In this document: piece after piece, positions 58,041 to 64,000 of the stretch
Numbering within the stretch: the stretch's first letter is position 1
Layout of the letters: the number at the start of each line of letters is the position of its first letter
Origin: Chloroflexi bacterium TSY
GTDB taxonomy: Bacteria; Chloroflexota; Anaerolineae; Caldilineales; Caldilineaceae
Assembly: GCA_019217005.1 (NCBI GenBank)
Contig: JAHBNG010000040.1
Coordinates: forward strand, 44,584-108,583
DNA length: 64,000 nucleotides
Reading direction: 5' to 3'
The notes under the pieces: model-generated
The model's database searches: none
What the model saw: the letters and a program-made list of their open reading frames with translations, nothing else
Told to the model about the DNA's origin: nothing
Made by a program: the position numbers and the translations under genes

Positions 58041-59514
58041 CTTTACTTTCTGGTAAAAGAAAAGAGATGAGGTGAGAAATGTGACAAAAAGCGGTTAGCA
58101 GTTCATCCTAAAGGTAGAGAACCCAAAAAGGAGGAAGGAATGCTAACCGCGCCAGAAATAACTATAGCAGTACTGATGAATGTATTGCAAGTAACGCCGA
58201 TGGGAACAAACGTAAATGTAATGCGTCTGATGTGGGCAATGCTGAATGGGTCGTTTCTGAAAAGTCGAGGAGCAATCCATAGCGCATTGAAAGAAAGCGG
58301 GTTTGAAGATGAGGAGCCCGGCGAAGCTGGTGGAGCTGATATGGATCATGGGATATCACAAGTCTGCTGGGGTCGTGGCAAGAAGAAGTGGAAAGGGAAT
58401 GGGAGGCAAAAAAGTTAGAAGGGTACCGAGTGAAAAGCATAGATATCACAGGGTTCTGGCGACCGAAGCTGCAAGGGAAAGTGAACCGACTCTATAACTC
58501 AACGGCTCGTCGGCATTGCCCGCGCTCATCTTTGGAGTGATGATAAGCTCGGGGAGATAGGCGGGAAGCGAGTGCCACTGCTCAAGGCAATCATGAGATG
58601 CACGGTTGGAACAAAGGAAAGTGAGTTTCGGAAAAAGCTGCTGAAGAGACGAAGAAATCACTGGAGTCAGACGAAGTGGCGGTGGTCGATGCCGGGTTTA
58701 CAATCAGAGAAATGCTAGAAAGCGGCATAGACCGATTTGTCCTGCGGGAAGCGATTAACTGCACAGTGCGCCGCAATGAGTTCCCCAAACGCAAAGAAAA
58801 GGCAGACCACCTGAATATGGTGATATTGTGCGTCCGCTCTCGCAGCTATAAGGGAAAGCGACTCGAGGCTACAACTCCGGACTCGTCTGGTCGCTTTCTA
58901 TAGTGGTCGCCTGATTTGCTATCAAGCATGGCACAATCTCGTCCCCAGAACAACCAAGGTGGATACAGCCAACCGTACCTACTCGATTTACGTCATTCAG
59001 GATCCGGCCTACAACACACCTTTGGTTTTGGCGACCGTTATGACTTTGCAGCCTGAAACCATTTATCTTGTCTACCTGGAACGCTGGCCTGTTGAACCTC
59101 CCCCCTTGGCTTCCAAGCAGATGATTGGCTTACATCGTCAATTTGTTCATGCCGATGAGGCTTGTTTCCGCTTACCTGAACTGGGGAATCTTCTTTCCCA
59201 TTTAGCCGCTTCTCTTCCTCCCATACCGACTGGCTACTGGGATCGAGAGCCTCAATCCACTCCCGGCAGGCTGCGCCGTGTTCTCTCGAGTGCTCTTTTT
59301 CCAACTCCTGACCAACTCGACCCTGACTTTCGGAAAAAGGCCTCGGTTTCACACCATTTCCCTAAAGGCGTTCTCGCTCATCGCCGCCTCAATGCCGCTG
59401 CTTAAACTAGCCGAGCACTATTTTTACATTTTATCCCGTTTTTTCAGGGTGGATTCTTTTTTCCGCCCCTTTCGGTTTGCCCTTTGTCACTCAAGCCTTT
59501 ACCAGAAAGTAAAG
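58041..59514 (+). mobile_element. DDE insertion sequence, copy B
   Basis: Ends CTTTACTTTCTGGTAAA and TTTACCAGAAAGTAAAG, flanked by the 5-bp duplication TTCAA (58036-58040 and 59515-59519). This copy therefore still sits at its original insertion point in the metalloprotease gene. Confidence 0.9.
58140..59405 (+). pseudogene. DDE transposase, several frameshifts (copy B)
   Basis: Homologous to 33706-34994 but about 24 bp shorter overall, with several small deletions: near 58315, a G lost near 58510, and others near 58640 and 59190. The fragment 58140-58420 keeps the N-terminus and 58676-59405 keeps VAVVDAGFTIREM onward, in different frames. Inactive. Confidence 0.85.
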
Positions 59515-60907
59515 TTCAACCGTCCTTGCCCATGCCTTTCTCCCTCCACCCTTAACCATTTGCAATACCCAAAGTATCCACTTCAACTGGTCGTTGAAGT
59601 GGATCGCAGAGCCTGACACAAATCTATCTGACGACAAATTTGATGTCATGGCGGTGGCCTTGCACGAAATCGGTCATACAATTGGCTTGCTGCACAATCC
59701 AGACGATACGTCTATCGTCATGTTTCCTAGTTACAGAGGTCGTCGTACGCTGCACGATGACGATCTTGCTGGAGCACTATTCCTGTACGGTGAGCCATTA
59801 TTTGAACTTTTGCCAGCGCAAGACCGTGCGGAAAGAGGCTGGTCCAACTATAAGACTCTCGTTGGCGACGTCGACAACGACGGCAAAAGCGATCTGATTT
59901 GGAACGAAACAGCCGACACAAATCGCATCTATGTTGGACTATCAAATGGTGATGGTACCTTTCCTTTTTTACTCGGTCAGCAACGCACAGAAAGAGGGTG
60001 GGATCGTTATAAGACCCTGGTTGGTGACGTCAATGGTGATGGCAGAAGCGATCTGATCTGGAACTACACCGAGGATTTCAACCGCACCTATGTTGGCTTG
60101 GGGAATGCAGACGGCACGTTCACTTTTCTGCCAGGTCAGGATCGCGCCGAACAGAAGTGGCAACAGTTCAAAACCCTGGTTGGTGACGTCAATGGCGATG
60201 GCAGAAGCGATCTGATCTGGAATTACACCGAAGACATCAACCGCACCTATGTTGGCTTGGGGAATGCAGACGGCACGTTCACTTTTCTGCCAGGTCAGGA
60301 TCGCGCAGAGAGGGGATGGTCGAACTACAAGACCTTGGTTGGCGATGTCAATGGTGATGGCAGAAGCGATCTGATCTGGAATTACACCGAAGACATCAAC
60401 CGCACCTATGTTGGTTTATCCAATGGCGACGGCACATTCAACATGCGCCCGGCACAGGACCGCACAGAAAGACGCTGGTTGAACTTCAAGACCCTGGTAG
60501 GCGATGTCAACAACGACGGCAAGAGCGATCTGATCTGGAATTACACCGAGGACATCAACCGCACCTATATTGGCTTATCCAATGGCGATGGCACACTCAA
60601 CATGCGGCCAGCGCAGGACCGCACAGAAAGACGCTGGTCGAACTTCAAGACCCTGGTTGGCGATATCGATGGCAATGGCCGAAGCGATCTGATCTGGAAT
60701 TTCACTGATGACATCAATCGCGTCTACGTTGGCGTACCGAAAGAGGACGGCACATTCATCTTTCGACGATTTCAGGACCGTGATGAAAGAAGATGGCACA
60801 ATTTCAAGACCCTGGTTGGCGATGTTGATGGTGACGGCAGAAGCGATCTAATTTGGAACTATACCGAGGACATCAACCGCGTCTATGTTGGTTTATCAGA
60901 TTTCTGA

Positions 60908-61302
60908 GTGTGATTTCGTTGGATAACGCCGATAAGGACCGACGAAGGTAACGACTCAATGTCGTCAAGTTAGCAAAGAGTGCGCTGCACGGCGTTCCTC
61001 AAAGTTTGCTGACCAGCCAACGAGTCCGCCGTGCGTTGTACTTGGAGCGGGCACTAAGCAAGCGGGTGCTAAGGCAGCGAAGAGTGCGCTGCACGGCGTT
61101 CCTCAAAGTTTGCTGACCAGTCAGAGAGTCCGCCGTGCGTTGCACTTGTAGCGAACACTAAGGAGAAGTTAAGAAATAACTTCGCGTTTTGTAGTCAGAA
61201 GTACCAGTGTAAAAAGCGAAACTTATTTCTTAACTATTACTAAACAAGCGGGTGTCTATGCCCCCAATCTTCATGACATTGGGTAATGACACTCGCGTCG
61301 TT
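60908..61302. repeat. Tandem 104-bp repeats and a hairpin
   Basis: Two near-identical units start at 60977 and 61081 (GAGTGCGCTGCACGGCGTTC ... GAGTCCGCCGTGCGTT.). Each has internal symmetry between GCACGGCG and CGCCGTGC. A separate hairpin at about 61167-61237 has arms GTTAAGAAATAA and TTATTTCTTAAC. No gene. Confidence 0.65.
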
Positions 61303-61551
61303 TCAGAAGTCGTCTGGTTTAATAGAGATCAACCGAATGATTTTCTCGTCCAGCAGTCGTCGATAGACGACGATGTAATTCTCTGTCAGCCAGTAAAGTA
61401 GATTTGGCTCTACTTCCGTTGCGCCGATGTCTGGAAATCCTTCAGCAAGCATTAGTGATTCGATAGAACTGACCAAGTCATCAACGAGCCCAGAATTGTC
61501 CGCCATAAAATTATCAACTGCTGGGCTTGATTCAATCTTCCACTCCTGCAT
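61303..61551 (-). CDS. RelE/ParE-type toxin
   Basis: An 82-aa basic-tailed protein. VDDLVSSIESLMLAEG followed by YWLTENYIVVYRRLLDEKIIRLISI fits the ParE/RelE toxin fold. Its start lies 20 bp inside the antitoxin gene, the usual coupled arrangement of type II toxin-antitoxin modules. RelE-like toxins cut mRNA and ParE-like toxins block gyrase; the sequence does not decide which. Confidence 0.75.
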   Translation of the reverse strand: MQEWKIESSPAVDNFMADNSGLVDDLVSSIESLMLAEGFPDIGATEVEPNLLYWLTENYIVVYRRLLDEKIIRLISIKPDDF

Positions 61552-61816
61552 GAGCTTTCATCCTGGCCTTTGTTTGTTCCCAAGGAATCCATGAGTCGCC
61601 AGCATTCGTCTGGGCCTCGATGCGTCTGGCTTCCTCTAGGATTCGATGCCGACGCAGCTCTTCAACGATTCGGTTCCAATCTTCAGGACGAACGAGCAAA
61701 CCAGCCGGTGTGCTTCTGGATAACAACAGGACAGGACCATTCTCCATTAATGCAAGCACTTCACCTGGGCGTTTTGATAGGTCACTCAAAGGCGATGTTT
61801 GCGGTACTAGGTACAT
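61532..61816 (-). CDS. Phd/YefM-family antitoxin
   Basis: A 94-aa protein from ATG 61816 (MYLVPQTSPLSDLSKRPGEV; SD GGAG). The N-terminal Phd/YefM DNA-binding domain (LALMENGPVLLLSRSTPAGLLV) is followed by a helical toxin-binding tail (EEARRIEAQTNAGDSWIPWE). It neutralises the overlapping toxin and probably autorepresses the operon. Confidence 0.82.
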   Translation of the reverse strand: MYLVPQTSPLSDLSKRPGEVLALMENGPVLLLSRSTPAGLLVRPEDWNRIVEELRRHRILEEARRIEAQTNAGDSWIPWEQTKARMKAHAGVED

Positions 61817-61865
61817 GTGTATTCCTCTCCGCGTAGTCAAAAAGTAGACCAATAGACTACATTGT

Positions 61866-61894
61866 GCGCTTGCTAATCAACCTTGTCAAGTGTC
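61866..61894 (-). promoter_or_regulatory. Possible toxin-antitoxin promoter
   Basis: On the minus strand TTGACA is followed after 17 bp by CACAAT, about 55 bp upstream of the antitoxin start. The -35 is perfect; the -10 is weak. Confidence 0.35.
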
Positions 61895-61926
61895 AGACCG
61901 TTCTAGAAAATAAAGGGTCCATGTGG

Positions 61927-62052
61927 CAAAGAGTACCAAAGGAAGCGACTGAAGGCGCCGAACTGGGTGGGAGAGCCGACCGTCCACCTGCGTAGACGAA
62001 GCCAGATGCCGTCCACACAGGTGGACGGCCGGCCTTGCCCAGAACATGGTTT
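61927..62052. repeat. Hairpin element shared with the other WD40 locus
   Basis: Matches 49903-49999: CAAAGAGTACCAAAGGAAGC, GACTGAAGG.GCCGAAC, hairpin GAGCCGACCGTCCAC/GTGGACGGCCGG, GCCCAGAACATGGTTT. A 25-bp insertion extends the loop here. It lies 75 bp beyond the WD40 gene end. Confidence 0.65.
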
Positions 62053-62127
62053 CAACCTGTTCTCTCACTTTTTCGCGTAGACCCAAAATAAATTACCATA
62101 GAAGTACGTGTCGCGTATTGCGCGTAC

Positions 62128-64000
62128 TTATTTCTCGGTCGCAGGCAAATCCGGACAGGTCGCCCGATAAGGCGTATCGCCCATAAACCGCTCCCACTCC
62201 TCGTGCGTCAAATTGCGGGACAGTCGCTGACAGGCGACGGCGACAACATCCCCCAAATGGGTGTAGTATTGGCGTATGCCCCCTACCCCAATTACTAAGA
62301 TACGGCGTCCATCTTTACTCCAAACCGAGCGAAATCTAGCACGCTTATCTTGAATCGTAATCAATTGATCGCCTGTTGTTGCATCCCACACCCGAACCGT
62401 GTTGTCCTCAGCGGTAGTCAGGATGCGGCTTTCGTCTGTGTTCCAAATGGCGTGGCGAACCAGTCTCGTATGGCCAGTTAACCTGAGCAATTCAACGCCC
62501 GATTCGGCGTCCCAAACCCGGACCGTTGTATCCTTGCTTGCCGTTAGGATGCGGCTCTCGTCTGCATTCCAAATTGCCCAATATACCTCGTCTGCGTGCT
62601 CCAGTGCAAACAGGCTTTCTCCTCTATTTGCATCCCAGACTTGGGCTGTACCATCCTCGCTAGCTGTCAAGATGCGGCTGCCGTTGCCATTCCAGACGGC
62701 CCACTCAACTTCTCCAGCGTGACCGAGTGTGAGCAACTCTTGCCCTGTATCAACATCCCAAACTCGGACCAGTTCCTCTGTGCTGGTGGTCAAAATACGG
62801 CTCTCATCGGGATTCCAAAGAGCCTGCCAGATTTTGTCGGGAGTGGACAGGAGGAGCAACTCCTGGCCACTGGTCGCGTCCCAGACGCGAGCCGAGCCAT
62901 CATAGCTGGCGGTTAAGATGCGGCTTTCGTCTCTATTCCAATCAGCCCAGCGCACCTCGTCTGAATGATCGCTCAGAGTAAGCAGTTCGGTCCCCGATTC
63001 AGCATCCCAGATGCGGGCAGTGCCGTCTTCGCCAGCGGTCAGAATCGATCGTTCATCCGCACTCCATGCTACATGTTTAGCAGCTTCTACAAGCGCTTGG
63101 CTAGATAGATTCAGAAGTACCTTTCCTGTGTCGGCCTCCCAAATGGTAACGGGGAAAGCAGGGTCATCGCCAGCGGTTAAGATGCGACTCTCATCGTGAT
63201 TCCACAGGGCATGGTAATATTCACTTGGACTCCCCTGCAACTCGGGAAGCTCAAACTGTCTTGCACCCCGATCGCCCCAGGCCCAAAGCATTACGTGATG
63301 ACCATTGGTCATCACACGTTTGCCGTCAGCGCTCCAGATTACACGCAGTAGGATTTCTCAGAGGTAGAGCGTTCAAATGGCGAAAAAAGACGCAGTAGAG
63401 AATCTCGGACCATTTGGCCCGCTCGAGTCTGTTTTGACTGAGAAGTGCAGGATTATGTCTACTGCGTGTAATAGAGAGCGCCGATGAAACAATATCTGAG
63501 TGCTCAAACGATTCTAGTTCTTCACCGGTATTGGCATCCCAAATTCGGGCCGTCTCATCATCACTGGCTGTCAGAATCAGGCTTTCATCGGCATTCCAAC
63601 TCGCCCGGTTAATCCATTCACTATGACCAGAGAGACGCAAAGTCTCTTCACCTGTGGCCACATCCCAAATCCGTGCGGTGGCGTCGTCGCTGATGGTCAT
63701 AATGCGACTCTCATCACGGCTCCAGATCGCATCCCAAAGGAAACTGGTGTGTCCGACAAAGATCACCAGGGCTTCCCCCGTGGCCGCGCTCCACACCTTG
63801 GCGACGCCATCGATGCCGGCCGTCAAAATGAGGCTTTCATCTTTGTTCCAGCGGGCGCGAATGACGCCGTCTTCGTGACCGGCAAGAACCAATAACTCCT
63901 CACCTGTTTCAGAATCCCAGACCCGGGCCGTATGGTCCGCGCTGTTCGTGATGATGCGGCTACCGTCGCCGTTCCAGCGGCCTTCCTGGATAAAGTTGCT
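62128..64000 (-). pseudogene. WD40-repeat (STAND-like) gene, broken by MITE, 5' end outside window
   Basis: The C-terminal WD40 part of a paralogue of the 1601-aa protein. 63473-64000 (open at the window edge) holds about three WD40 repeats; 62128-63337 holds about eight more plus the tail YYTHLGDVVAVACQRLSRNL. The 135-bp MITE D at 63338-63472 separates them and introduces stops (63326). Removing it approximately restores IVSSAIWSADGKRV, which matches the paralogue's VQSAIWSADGRH. The NTPase and N-terminal domains would lie beyond 64000. Confidence 0.85.
63338..63472. mobile_element. 135-bp MITE, family D (copy 2)
   Basis: Inverted copy of 20664-20798 with the same ATTACACGCAGTAG ends. The surrounding bases form the inverted pair AGCGCTC / GAGAGCGC. 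It interrupts the WD40 gene. Confidence 0.9.

Larger units (their letters stand above)
57165..60907 (+). pseudogene. Secreted matrixin metalloprotease with FG-GAP repeats, disrupted
   Basis: Removing the MITE pair plus one 8-bp duplication (57284-57609) and the IS plus one 5-bp duplication (58041-59519) restores a single 646-codon frame (645 aa). Order: signal peptide (residues ~1-29), MEEIYLPL, Ser/Thr/Pro stalk, a matrixin-type domain with the zinc motif HEIGHTIGLLH, then seven FG-GAP/VCBS-like repeats of about 52 aa, each with a Ca-binding-like GDVNGDGRSDLIWN. The SD AAGGAG is at the start. The pieces left today lack either the signal or the catalytic part, so the gene is inactive. The last piece (from 59594) could express repeats plus the zinc motif without a signal. 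Confidence 0.85.

Noticed and set aside
60977..61163. CRISPR array
   Set aside because: Only two long repeats with no spacer pattern and no cas genes nearby.

Overview
The window looks like a chromosomal segment of a Chloroflexota bacterium, probably of the Anaerolineae/Caldilineae type. That is an inference from gene style: BTAD-STAND-WD40 giants, von Willebrand lipoproteins, TPT-rich stalks, proteins ending in a 'YLPL..R' motif and very many small mobile repeats. No rRNA or tRNA gene was seen. About half of the intergenic DNA is palindromic or transposon-derived. Several genes carry single-base indels in homopolymer runs, so some 'pseudogenes' may be sequencing errors.

Layout. 0-8 kb: two VWA-domain lipoproteins (divergent), a secreted TPT-stalk protein with two frameshifts, 155-bp MITEs and a PD-(D/E)XK-like protein. 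8-15 kb: glycine cleavage genes gcvT-gcvP (minus strand) and their tandem glycine riboswitch, now separated by an IS110-family element. 15-31 kb: a double short-chain dehydrogenase, then an oligopeptide ABC transporter operon on the minus strand (oppD, oppA, oppB, oppC, a multihaem cytochrome, oppF, a small membrane protein). This operon is cut by a second IS110 copy and by an inverted-repeat element encoding a double tyrosine recombinase. 31-38 kb: a PqqD-like gene plus a lasso-cyclase-like asparagine synthetase truncated by a DDE insertion sequence, then DUF11/Kelch surface proteins. 38-41 kb: two glycosyltransferases. 41-50 kb: a coiled-coil protein, selB, a 1-Cys peroxiredoxin, a lipoprotein, an MBL-fold/rhodanese gene with an in-frame TGA, a Nudix hydrolase and a MITE-split phosphotransferase. 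50-64 kb: a 1601-aa BTAD-STAND-WD40 protein, two secreted proteins, a matrixin metalloprotease broken by three mobile elements, a toxin-antitoxin pair, and a second WD40 gene broken by a MITE and running off the window end.

Most notable observations. (1) The IS110 left end encodes a recognisable bridge RNA. All four guide segments match, in the expected order and polarity, the element's own ends and the long palindrome into which both copies are inserted. (2) A tyrosine-recombinase element encodes two complete catalytic domains in one (frameshifted) polypeptide. It has 23-bp perfect terminal inverted repeats and 135-bp non-autonomous relatives. (3) selB lies near an MBL-rhodanese gene whose in-frame TGA sits where I expect a cysteine, so it is a selenoprotein candidate. 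(4) A tandem glycine riboswitch has been disconnected from gcvTP by a transposon.
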